Source: Cocleimonas sp.
GTDB taxonomy: Bacteria; Pseudomonadota; Gammaproteobacteria; Thiotrichales; Thiotrichaceae
Reading direction: 5' to 3'
DNA length: 7,294 bases
Assembly: GCA_023146675.1 (NCBI GenBank)
Contig: JAGLBQ010000064.1
Location: forward strand, 1-7,294
A program made the position numbers and the translations under genes. Below, piece after piece: positions 1 through 6,551 of the stretch; positions within the stretch are counted from its first letter, which is position 1, and each line of letters starts with the position of its first letter. Under the pieces are notes generated by a model. It ran no database searches, was not told the origin of the DNA, and was given only the letters and a program-made list of their open reading frames with translations.

Positions 1-125
1 ACAACAGATCTACGCGAATGAAACGCGATAACAAAGCCTTCAATTGCCAACCGTTTTGCAATCGCAAGTCCTATTCCAGACGTTGAGCCTGTTATAAGTG
101 CAACTCGTTGATTACATTTAGCCAC
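1..125 (-). CDS. Short-chain dehydrogenase/reductase (SDR), N-terminal 41 codons only; runs off the left edge
   Basis: The reading frame opens at a GTG at 125-123 and continues to position 1 without a stop. It gives M-A-K-C-N-Q-R-V-A-L-I-T-G-S-T-S-G-I-G-L and onward. A hydrophobic beta strand followed by TGxxxGIG (residues 13-20) is the dinucleotide-binding Rossmann motif of classical SDR enzymes. An Arg-rich turn (S-R-R) after the second strand suggests NADP(H) preference, which is an inference. The catalytic Ser-Tyr-Lys residues lie outside the window, so the substrate cannot be named; FabG-like and pteridine-reductase-like SDRs are both possible. The GTG start overlaps the end of psd by 8 bases. 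A GGGG Shine-Dalgarno-like run sits four bases upstream of it, inside the last psd codons. The only nearby ATG, at 117-115, is followed directly by a stop codon. The overlap suggests cotranscription and translational coupling with psd. Confidence 0.8.
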   Translation of the reverse strand, partial: MAKCNQRVALITGSTSGIGLAIAKRLAIEGFVIAFHSRRSV

Positions 126-966
126 TAATCCCCTGCCCCATTATTAAGGGTAAATCTGCCACCATCTCATTACTAAACGCTGGCGCATCCTTGGTAAAGA
201 GTAAAATCACGGTTGACCCCATATTAAAGCGACCCATTTCCTCTCCTTTTTTTAGACTCACTTCCTGATTTGAATACTCTTTAGAAGACAGCTGCTTTCC
301 TTTAGGGGGTGTAATTAAACCATCCCAAACAGTTTCTATTGCGGCAACATTAATTGCACCCACCAGCACCATTGCCATCTCACCATATTCCGTATCAAAT
401 AGTGCCACCACACGTTCATTTCGCGCAAATAAATTCGGCACTGTTCGTGCAGTATGCGGGGCAACGCTAAATAACCGCCCAGGAATATGAATTTGCTGCC
501 TTAACGTACCAGCACAGGGCATATGAATGCGATGATAATCTCTAGGGGATAAATAAATCGTGGTAAACCAACCTTGTGCAAAAATTTTTGCGATTTTGTC
601 ATCACCTCCTAATAATGCTTGCGCAGTATAATAATGACCTTTAGCCTGAAATATTTCTCCCTGCTTAATCGTATCTATTTGACTGATACAACCATCAACA
701 GGACTCACCAAATCAGTATTAGCAATGGGTCTTAGCTCTGGTTTAATCGGACGTGTAAAAAATGCATTAAAAGTTTTGTAACTGGTAGGATCAGGATTAA
801 TCGCTTGCTGAAGATCCACATTAAATACCTTGCTAAATTTCACAATTGCTTTAGGCACATAAGCAGACTCTATACGCGTTAATTTATAAATAAGTCGTGA
901 AATAGCATGATGAGGTAGAGCGTAAAGTGGCCATGATTTTATATAATCAGTCAATGAAGCGCGCAT
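118..966 (-). CDS. psd: Phosphatidylserine decarboxylase proenzyme
   Basis: Converts phosphatidylserine to phosphatidylethanolamine at the inner membrane, the last step of PE synthesis. The 282-residue product reads as a bacterial type I Psd. It has the Asp of the triad in SPVDG (D91), the YHRIHMP motif (H148), the NLFARNERV block (178-186) and the self-cleavage site MGST, with cleavage expected between G250 and S251. Family knowledge says this serine becomes the pyruvoyl cofactor, splitting the protein into a beta chain of about 250 residues and an alpha chain of about 32. E. coli has LGST here, and Met for Leu is conservative. E. coli Psd is longer only because of an acidic C-terminal extension that is absent here. 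The ATG at 966 is preceded by GGA at a suitable distance. The gene diverges from prmB and overlaps the following SDR gene. Confidence 0.97.
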   Translation of the reverse strand: MRASLTDYIKSWPLYALPHHAISRLIYKLTRIESAYVPKAIVKFSKVFNVDLQQAINPDPTSYKTFNAFFTRPIKPELRPIANTDLVSPVDGCISQIDTIKQGEIFQAKGHYYTAQALLGGDDKIAKIFAQGWFTTIYLSPRDYHRIHMPCAGTLRQQIHIPGRLFSVAPHTARTVPNLFARNERVVALFDTEYGEMAMVLVGAINVAAIETVWDGLITPPKGKQLSSKEYSNQEVSLKKGEEMGRFNMGSTVILLFTKDAPAFSNEMVADLPLIMGQGISG

Positions 967-996
967 TTTAGGTTTCCAGAATCTTAAAAATAAGGG

Positions 997-1024
997 ATGA
1001 TACTGGACAGAGGTTTTAAAACAA
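997..1024 (-). promoter_or_regulatory. Candidate sigma-70-type promoter for psd
   Basis: Reading the minus strand, TTGTTT (1024-1019) and TATCAT (1002-997) are separated by 16 bases. The -10 matches the TATAAT consensus at 5 of 6 positions and the -35 at only 3 of 6. Transcription would start near 990, leaving a leader of about 25 bases before the psd ATG at 966. The position is right for a divergent promoter, but the call rests on motif reading alone. Confidence 0.35.
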
Positions 1025-1026
1025 AT

Positions 1027-1938
1027 ATGAATATTGATAATCTAAAAACAGTTAAAGATTTTATCCGCTGGGGTGCAAGCCGCTTTAATGAAGCTAACCT
1101 TAGTTACGGACATGGCATGTCTTCTGCACTGGATGAAGCCGTTTATCTGGTACTAAATGCCTTACACCTGCCCGTTGATACCCCTGAAAGCTATTGGGAT
1201 GGACGATTAACGCCAGCAGAGATAGAAGCCGTAAAAACACTCTTGCTCAAACGCATTAATGAGCGCAAACCCGCTGCCTATTTAACCAATGAAGGCTGGT
1301 TTGCAGGGCTGCCTTTTTATGTTGATGAGCGTGTACTCGTACCTCGCTCACCCATTGCAGAACTAGTAGAAACACAATTCGCCCCTTGGGTAGAACCTGA
1401 TGAAGTCAGCACTATTTTAGATTTATGCACAGGCAGTGGCTGTATTGGGATTGCAAGTGCCTATGCCTTTACAAATGCAAGTGTTGATTTGGCAGATATT
1501 TCTCAAGATGCAATTGATGTTGCTAATATAAATATTCAGCGTCATGATGCCTCACAACAAGTAAAAGCAATATGTTCTGACCTATTTAATCACTTAGCAG
1601 AAAAAAAATACGATATAATAGTAAGCAATCCACCTTATGTTGATGTCGAGGATATGTCAGCATTAACCGCTGAGTTTTTACATGAACCAGAATTAGGCTT
1701 GAGTTCTGGTGAGAATGGACTAGATTTAACATTAAAGATCTTAACTCAGGCGGCTGATTATCTAAACGACAATGGTATTCTTGTGGTTGAAGTGGGTAAT
1801 AGTCAATACGCATTGCAGCAACAATTCCCCAATATACCCTTTCATTGGTTGGAATTTGAACGCGGTGGAGATGGGATATTTTTGCTAGATAAGCATCAAT
1901 TGGAACTATTTTTTGGGGATGGAGGAACAAATGGATAA
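1027..1938 (+). CDS. prmB: Ribosomal protein L3 N5-glutamine methyltransferase
   Basis: SAM-dependent enzyme that methylates a glutamine of ribosomal protein L3 (Gln150 in E. coli), acting during 50S assembly in the cytoplasm. Counting from the ATG at 1027, the protein has 303 residues. The N-terminal helical domain holds DFIRWGASRF and YGHG, typical of PrmB. It is followed by AYLTNEGWF and YVDERVLVPRSPI (about 98-110), the SAM-binding motif LDLCTGSGCIGIA (about 131-143) and the catalytic NPPY at 201-204. HEPELGL and LEFERGGDGIF near the C terminus distinguish PrmB from PrmC. An in-frame ATG at 997 would add ten residues, but its AAGGG lies directly against it, and E. coli PrmB aligns to the 1027 start. 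The AGAGG before 1027 is 13 bases away, so the ribosome site is weak. The 3' end overlaps the ClpP-like gene. Confidence 0.95.
   Translation: MNIDNLKTVKDFIRWGASRFNEANLSYGHGMSSALDEAVYLVLNALHLPVDTPESYWDGRLTPAEIEAVKTLLLKRINERKPAAYLTNEGWFAGLPFYVDERVLVPRSPIAELVETQFAPWVEPDEVSTILDLCTGSGCIGIASAYAFTNASVDLADISQDAIDVANINIQRHDASQQVKAICSDLFNHLAEKKYDIIVSNPPYVDVEDMSALTAEFLHEPELGLSSGENGLDLTLKILTQAADYLNDNGILVVEVGNSQYALQQQFPNIPFHWLEFERGGDGIFLLDKHQLELFFGDGGTNG
1921..1925 (+). promoter_or_regulatory. Shine-Dalgarno GGAGG that fixes the start of the ClpP-like gene
   Basis: GGAGG lies 5 bases before the ATG at 1931, inside the last prmB codons. Two earlier in-frame ATGs at 1913 and 1919 have no comparable site, and the one at 1919 directly abuts this GGAGG. 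The motif therefore selects 1931. Confidence 0.8.
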
Positions 1939-2719
1939 AAACGCAAATATGTTTTCACTTGAAGAAAAAAAAGGACTTGGCAGCGAACACCACACTTTAT
2001 TTATTGAGGATATACCTGAAGAACGACAGACTATAAAAGACGCACCACCGCATTATTTTTATATTGCCCCTTCTCATAGACTCTTTAGAGTCTTTATCTC
2101 CTCCTTTTCTGAAAACAAAAAAGGTCTACACGCTATTTTCAATGAGTTACGCAAAGCAAATGCTTATGATCGTTTAGAGCTGCGTATTAACTCTGATGGT
2201 GGTTTAGTCACCGAAGGTCAGCAATTTTTTAATATCATTTTAGAAATATTTGATACTAACACCACCACAGTGCTTGATAATCATGGTTATAGCATGGGCG
2301 CATTGCTGTTTTGTATGGGGCAACGTCGAATTATTTATCCCTATTCAGAAATCATGTTTCATAATTATACACATGGAGCTTGGGGCAAGGGCGAAAATGT
2401 TAAAAGCCACGTCAAGCATACGGCACGTAGTTTGACTTCCTTTTTTAAAGATGTCACCGTTTCACAAGGGTTCTTGACTAAAAAAGAATTTAAAGAAATG
2501 TTGCTAGGCAAAGACTTCTGGATGGGTAGCAAAGAAATGTGCAAGCGCGGTATCGCTACCCATGTTGTTGTTTGGGGTGAAACGATTACTGCTAAAAAAT
2601 ACCTTAAAGGCTTAAAGAAAGGAAAAAAAGCGAAGAAAAAAGCCAGCAAACAGTCAGAGAACAAATCAAATAAGAACGCTAAAAAGAGCAAGAAGAAATC
2701 TGCTAATAAGACTGATTAG
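1931..2719 (+). CDS. ClpP-like serine peptidase (clan SK) with lysine-rich C-terminal tail
   Basis: 262 residues from the ATG at 1931. The core (about 45-215) follows the ClpP fold. RINSDGG (85-91) corresponds to the oxyanion-region INSPGG of ClpP. GYSMGA carries the nucleophile (S121), MFHNY the histidine (H144), and KDFWMGSKE the aspartate (D195), the last aligning with E. coli ClpP RDRFLSAPE. All three triad residues are present, so catalysis is plausible. Two parts are unlike housekeeping ClpP: a polar N-terminal segment of about 45 residues, and a C-terminal tail (222-262) with 19 lysines in 41 residues, probably disordered and possibly nucleic-acid or ribosome binding (inference). No Clp ATPase gene is adjacent. 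It overlaps prmB by 8 bases, so translation is probably coupled. It may be a secondary or phage-derived ClpP paralogue; the exact role is unknown. Confidence 0.85.
   Translation: MDKNANMFSLEEKKGLGSEHHTLFIEDIPEERQTIKDAPPHYFYIAPSHRLFRVFISSFSENKKGLHAIFNELRKANAYDRLELRINSDGGLVTEGQQFFNIILEIFDTNTTTVLDNHGYSMGALLFCMGQRRIIYPYSEIMFHNYTHGAWGKGENVKSHVKHTARSLTSFFKDVTVSQGFLTKKEFKEMLLGKDFWMGSKEMCKRGIATHVVVWGETITAKKYLKGLKKGKKAKKKASKQSENKSNKNAKKSKKKSANKTD
2078..2093. repeat. Perfect 6-bp hairpin within the ClpP-like coding region
   Basis: AGACTC (2078-2083) and GAGTCT (2088-2093) pair around a TTTA tetraloop. The following bases are TTTATC, too short for a normal intrinsic terminator. It lies about 150 bases into the ClpP-like gene and encodes part of HRLFRVF. 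It may be coincidental. Confidence 0.5.
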
Positions 2720-2749
2720 TTTTTCAGAATTAAATGTAATCGCTTATAT

Positions 2750-2804
2750 TGAGGAACGAAACACAGGGAATATACGACTTAAAAACCCTGTATTTCGCGC
2801 CTCA
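2750..2804. terminator. 55-base imperfect palindrome between convergent genes, probable bidirectional terminator
   Basis: The arms pair symmetrically about position 2777: TGAGG (2750-2754) with CCTCA (2800-2804), CGAAA (2757-2761) with TTTCG (2793-2797), and ACAGGG (2763-2768) with CCCTGT (2786-2791). This gives 16 of 19 arm positions paired, with two small symmetric mismatches and a 17-base loop. It fills most of the gap between the 3' ends of the ClpP-like gene and truD, the usual place for a shared terminator. Neither strand has a clear U-run after the outer stem; only UUU follows the inner stem. It may therefore work as an mRNA 3'-end barrier, or be a dispersed palindromic repeat, rather than a classical intrinsic terminator. 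Confidence 0.55.
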
Positions 2805-2811
2805 TCTCAGA

Positions 2812-3843
2812 CTATTGCGCGGTAAAAACACCCAGCTCACGCAATACAACGGTAGCAAAACTACCCGCAGGTAAAACAAAGCTTAATTTCATTTCTTCCT
2901 CAGTAAATTCATACTCAAATTCACTAACAGGCAGACGCAATGAGCGACGCTCTTGCTTTAGCCCTTGCTTGATCAAACCATTCGCTAAATCATTAAGCTC
3001 ATCAGCTACTTGCTGTTCTAATAGCGCTATTTCACCTATTGTTAATAATTGCCCTTTACCCCAGAGCGCACCCGTTGGATGTATGTCCTGCTGCTGTGTT
3101 CTTTCTACTAAATTTGGATCGCCATCATTTGCAAAACAGGATTTTGTACCATTTAGCATAAAAACATCCCCTGCCTGAGCTTGATTCCATGTTTGTTGCT
3201 CTACTCTTTGCGAGAGAATGTGATTGAAAATCCATGAGCGTGCTGCGGAGAGGAAAATACTTCTTTTTTGTCGTGATTTTATTTTAAAGCCTGATGAAAA
3301 CCAGTTTTTGGCACTGGCTATATTATATAAATCACGCCCAAAACGCTGTTCTCCATAATAATTTGGCACCCCATGAACTTTAACTTTTTCACAAAGTATG
3401 TTGCCTAGCTCAATATCCCCTTCTAATTTACGAATAATTAGAGAAAATCGATTCCCTTTTAGTGCACCTTTGCGTAGCTTTTTATTATGCCGTGTTTGCT
3501 GGATTATTTTTATTGATTCGGGCAGTTGCGATTGAAAATCAGGGGCTTCTTTGCCTGGCAGGTAGACACTAAACCATTGCGTCGTAATAGCGTGACGATC
3601 TTTCATCCCTGCAAAGCTAACATCTCTTTTTTGCGTACCTGCTATCTTGGCTAATAGTCCTGCTACCCAATCTGTATTTTCACCTATTTTTTCAATTTGC
3701 AGAAAAACATGCTCGCCTGTACCTGAAGGCTCAAAGACAGATATTTCATCTACTTTAAAGTCACTGGCTTTGCTACGAATAATACCCTGTAGTTGTTTAT
3801 CTTCGTCACTATCGACGCTAAAAGCTTTAAAAAATCGGTTCAT
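2812..3843 (-). CDS. truD: tRNA pseudouridine(13) synthase TruD
   Basis: Isomerises uridine 13 of tRNA(Glu)-type tRNAs to pseudouridine in the cytoplasm. The 343-residue protein, close to the usual TruD length, has the signature FAGMKDRHAITTQWF with the catalytic aspartate at D82. It also has LRKGALKGNRF (about 123-133), the conserved NYYGEQRFGR block (161-170) opening the TRUD insertion domain, and SAARSWIFNHILSQRV (199-214). The C terminus with LPAGSFATVVLREL is complete. The ATG at 3843 overlaps the tsaB stop as ATGA, with no strong Shine-Dalgarno, which points to termination-reinitiation coupling. In E. coli truD lies with surE-pcm, so its place behind tsaB differs from that model. It is probably the last gene of the minus-strand operon, since a palindrome and a convergent gene follow. 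Confidence 0.96.
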   Translation of the reverse strand: MNRFFKAFSVDSDEDKQLQGIIRSKASDFKVDEISVFEPSGTGEHVFLQIEKIGENTDWVAGLLAKIAGTQKRDVSFAGMKDRHAITTQWFSVYLPGKEAPDFQSQLPESIKIIQQTRHNKKLRKGALKGNRFSLIIRKLEGDIELGNILCEKVKVHGVPNYYGEQRFGRDLYNIASAKNWFSSGFKIKSRQKRSIFLSAARSWIFNHILSQRVEQQTWNQAQAGDVFMLNGTKSCFANDGDPNLVERTQQQDIHPTGALWGKGQLLTIGEIALLEQQVADELNDLANGLIKQGLKQERRSLRLPVSEFEYEFTEEEMKLSFVLPAGSFATVVLRELGVFTAQ

Positions 3844-4577
3844 TTAATGGCATTTCTCTCTGCAACGGTTTGTGCAACTTTATCGCGTAAATAAATGGGT
3901 TGCGCTTGCTCTGCATCCACAGCGTTTCCTTCTAGGTAATCTTGAACCGCTAATTTAGCAATATATTGAGCGGAAGGAAGGATATTATCTCGTTTTTCTA
4001 GATTACTAATATTTTCTACGTCTAATTGCTGTTCATAAGCATCCCAGCCACTCCCTGCTGCTATCCACTCAACATTATCTGCGACAGGTAATGAAGCAGC
4101 TGCTCGCAATACCTCTGGCTTACTAACAGCTTCATCATCTTGCAGTCTCATCAAGCCATTTTTTACAGCATACGCTCCCCAGTAAACCTCTCCCATACGC
4201 GCATCAATAGCTGCCAAGCAATGTTTCGCGCTTTGTTCTTCATGCATTTGCTGTGCAATTGCTGCTAATGTTGAAATGGGTAATAACGGTTTATCGATTG
4301 AAAGTGCCACACCATGCGCGACTCCTGTTGCGATACGCACACCTGTAAATGCACCCGGTCCTCGACTAAAGGCAACCGCGTCAACTTGTGCTAATGTCAC
4401 TCCTGCCTGCTCTAATACATCATCCATCATATTGAGAATAAGCTTGGTATGCTCCCGTGGTGCTATTTCAAAACGAGTAATGATTTTATCATCAATAGTT
4501 AATGCGGCAGAGCAAGCTTCTGTGGCTGTTTCAATCGCCAAAATAATGGGGGCTTTGTTTGAATTATTACGGTTCAT
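3840..4577 (-). CDS. tsaB: tRNA threonylcarbamoyladenosine (t6A37) biosynthesis protein TsaB
   Basis: TsaB is the non-catalytic ASKHA-fold partner of TsaD. With TsaE it forms the complex that transfers threonylcarbamoyl to A37 of ANN-decoding tRNAs, and it is essential in many bacteria. The 245-residue product shows ILAIETATEACSAAL near the N terminus (12-26), the diagnostic AFSRGPGAFTGVRIATGVAHG (about 69-89), AAIDARMGEVYW (122-133) and a C-terminal PIYLRDKVAQ. It lacks the HxxxH metal site expected in TsaD, so TsaB is the right assignment. The start ATG at 4577 overlaps the helicase stop as ATGA. The preceding bases (AAAGTACATAAAAT) contain no Shine-Dalgarno, so reinitiation after the helicase is likely. 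Adjacency to yoaA matches E. coli, where tsaB (yeaZ) and yoaA are neighbours. Confidence 0.97.
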   Translation of the reverse strand: MNRNNSNKAPIILAIETATEACSAALTIDDKIITRFEIAPREHTKLILNMMDDVLEQAGVTLAQVDAVAFSRGPGAFTGVRIATGVAHGVALSIDKPLLPISTLAAIAQQMHEEQSAKHCLAAIDARMGEVYWGAYAVKNGLMRLQDDEAVSKPEVLRAAASLPVADNVEWIAAGSGWDAYEQQLDVENISNLEKRDNILPSAQYIAKLAVQDYLEGNAVDAEQAQPIYLRDKVAQTVAERNAIK

Positions 4578-6496
4578 ATTTTATGTACTTTAAAAAAGCG
4601 TTCGACATCCTCTTGCTTGCTGGTACGTGGAACGCGGGGAATACTGGCAAGAAACGTTTTGCCATAAGACTTAGTACGCAGACGCGGATCACAAATCATC
4701 AACACACCTTTGTCATTATCATCACGAATCAAACGCCCTACTCCTTGTTTTAGTGCGATGACTGCTTGCGGCAATTGATATTCACCAAAGGGATTACCAC
4801 CGCCTTCACGGATAGCTTTGATACGTGCTTCCAGCACAGGATCACCAGGCGATGCAAAAGGTAATTTATCAATAATTACACAGCTCAAGGCTGCGCCACG
4901 CACATCAACACCTTCCCAAAAACTACTGGTTCCAAGTAATACGGCATTACCAAAATCACGGAATTTTTCAATCATATCCGCTTGCGAAGAATCACCCTGT
5001 ACAAGGATGGGATATTCAATTTCATCTTCCAATAATTCTGCCGCTTCATTAAGTGCTCTATAGCTAGTAAAGAGCATAAAAGTACGCCCTCCTGCTGCTT
5101 TAATCACAGGTAATGCTGCTTCCACCACAGACTCTACAAAATCATGTTGCTGCGGCTCTGGCATATTGGGCGGTGCATAAAGCAGACCATGATGCCAATA
5201 ATCGAACGGACTATCGAGCAACAATTCGGCTGGCTGGTCCATGCCGATACGCCGAGTAAAGTGATCAAATGATTGCTGTACTGCCAGTGTTGCTGAGGTC
5301 AAAATCCATGCACACTGCCATGTTTCTAATTGCTTTTTAAAGGGTTCGGCAATATCCAGTGGCGTGGATATTAAAGAGAAAGAGCGAGTGAAGGTTTCAT
5401 ACCATTGCACGGTATTTTCTTTAGGGTTATTGAGTCGATTCAATTTGTTATTTAAATCTACCAGACGCTCAAAGCAGGAGTCCAATTCTTTACTACGCTC
5501 AGCGGCATGCTCCATAATGTTTAGCAGTTCGGTGAGGATTTCATCAAGGTGCTGCATTTCTTTTTGAATAGCGGGCTTAGTGCTAATTTTATACCACGGT
5601 TCACGCAGTCCTGGTTTATCCATTGCCAAACGCAGGTCGGCGACACATTTATCCAGTTCACGTAAACTATCCCGCAACGTTGGCATATCAGAGGCATTGA
5701 CTAGACTTTCAGCTAAAATATCACGGGATAGTTCCAATATTTGACGGCTACTTAATACGTCGCTAAAAAAGGTCGACGCAATTTCAGGTAGCTGATGCGC
5801 TTCATCCAGAATCACTGCATTAGCACTTGGTAATAGCTCACCAAAACCTTCTTCTTTTAGTGCCATGTCAGCAAAAAACAGATGATGATTTACGACCACA
5901 ACATCCGCTTCTTGTGCTTTTTTACGCGCCAGTGCAACATAACAATCGGTGTAATCTTCACATTCTTTGCCCAAACAGTTATCTGCCGTTGACGTGACTG
6001 ACGACCAAACTTCTGCATCACGCGGAACGCTATTTAACTCCGAAACATCACCAACACGAGTAATAACAGCCCAATCTGCAATGCGCTGAATATGTGCAAT
6101 CGAACGACGGTCTTTAAACTGCGCTTCCGCTTGACTCCGTTGTAAACGGTGCAGACAGAGATAATTTGCCCGACCTTTTAACAAGGCAGTTTTACTACTG
6201 GACTTCAGTGCTTTTTTTACGAGGGGTAAGTCTTTTAGGAAGAGCTGGTCTTGCAACGTTTTACTGCCAGTGGAGATAATAATCCGCCCACCAGAAGCTA
6301 ACGCGGGTGCTAAATAAGCGAATGTTTTCCCTACACCTGTCCCTGCCTCAATAATAGCAGTGGAGTTATTTTGTATTGCAACCGCAACCGCATCGGCCAT
6401 TTCTTGTTGCTGTGGGCGTGCTTGAAAGTTATCAATCTCTGTGGCTAAGGGCCCATCTACACCCAATAAGCCCTGCCCGTTAATATTACTATCCAT
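4574..6496 (-). CDS. yoaA: ATP-dependent DNA helicase, YoaA/DinG family (XPD-like, Fe-S)
   Basis: Superfamily 2 5'-3' DNA helicase of the XPD/DinG group; E. coli YoaA acts in replication-associated repair together with HolC (chi). The 640-residue product, close to E. coli YoaA in size, has the Q-motif region RPQQQ (27-31), Walker A AGTGVGKT (51-58), DEAH (231-234), motif III LTSATL (399-404), GTSSFWEGVD (522-531) and motif VI QGVGRLIR (584-591). Four cysteines, C114, C174, C179 and C185, sit where the 4Fe-4S cluster binds; the spacing of the last three (5 and 6) equals that of E. coli DinG. The tsaB neighbour favours YoaA over DinG. The ATG at 6496 follows a CAGG about nine bases upstream. 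No strong promoter or terminator is visible in the 55-base gap to the upstream TPR gene, so cotranscription is likely. Confidence 0.93.
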   Translation of the reverse strand: MDSNINGQGLLGVDGPLATEIDNFQARPQQQEMADAVAVAIQNNSTAIIEAGTGVGKTFAYLAPALASGGRIIISTGSKTLQDQLFLKDLPLVKKALKSSSKTALLKGRANYLCLHRLQRSQAEAQFKDRRSIAHIQRIADWAVITRVGDVSELNSVPRDAEVWSSVTSTADNCLGKECEDYTDCYVALARKKAQEADVVVVNHHLFFADMALKEEGFGELLPSANAVILDEAHQLPEIASTFFSDVLSSRQILELSRDILAESLVNASDMPTLRDSLRELDKCVADLRLAMDKPGLREPWYKISTKPAIQKEMQHLDEILTELLNIMEHAAERSKELDSCFERLVDLNNKLNRLNNPKENTVQWYETFTRSFSLISTPLDIAEPFKKQLETWQCAWILTSATLAVQQSFDHFTRRIGMDQPAELLLDSPFDYWHHGLLYAPPNMPEPQQHDFVESVVEAALPVIKAAGGRTFMLFTSYRALNEAAELLEDEIEYPILVQGDSSQADMIEKFRDFGNAVLLGTSSFWEGVDVRGAALSCVIIDKLPFASPGDPVLEARIKAIREGGGNPFGEYQLPQAVIALKQGVGRLIRDDNDKGVLMICDPRLRTKSYGKTFLASIPRVPRTSKQEDVERFFKVHKI

Positions 6497-6551
6497 TTAT
6501 AGATGCCTGCGCAAAGGTTGGCTTATGACTAAAAAACTGAAGGTTTCACTC

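Noticed and set aside
942..947. TATAAT on the plus strand inside psd, possible prmB -10
   Set aside because: No acceptable -35 hexamer lies 16-18 bases upstream, and it would give a long leader. A prmB promoter could not be placed.
1586..1930. 114-codon open frame on the minus strand opposite prmB
   Set aside because: It lies wholly antisense to the conserved PrmB SAM-binding and NPPY region and resembles no family I know, so it is a shadow frame.
2365..2691. Minus-strand open frame opposite the ClpP-like gene, rich in Phe and Leu
   Set aside because: The Phe/Leu richness is the complement of the lysine AAA/AAG codons of the tail, so an apparent membrane protein here is an artefact.
1931..2719. 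Assignment as the housekeeping clpP gene
   Set aside because: It lacks adjacent clpX, has an N-terminal extension and polybasic tail, and its motifs diverge (INSDGG, GYSMGA), so a gene symbol is not justified.
4574..6496. Assignment of the helicase as DinG itself
   Set aside because: Length, the four Cys and the tsaB neighbour fit YoaA better; DinG in E. coli is longer, about 716 residues.
6531..6548. Minus-strand TGAA-ACC-TTCA followed by six T, possible terminator between the TPR gene and yoaA
   Set aside because: The stem is only four AT-rich base pairs with a three-base loop, too weak to stop transcription.
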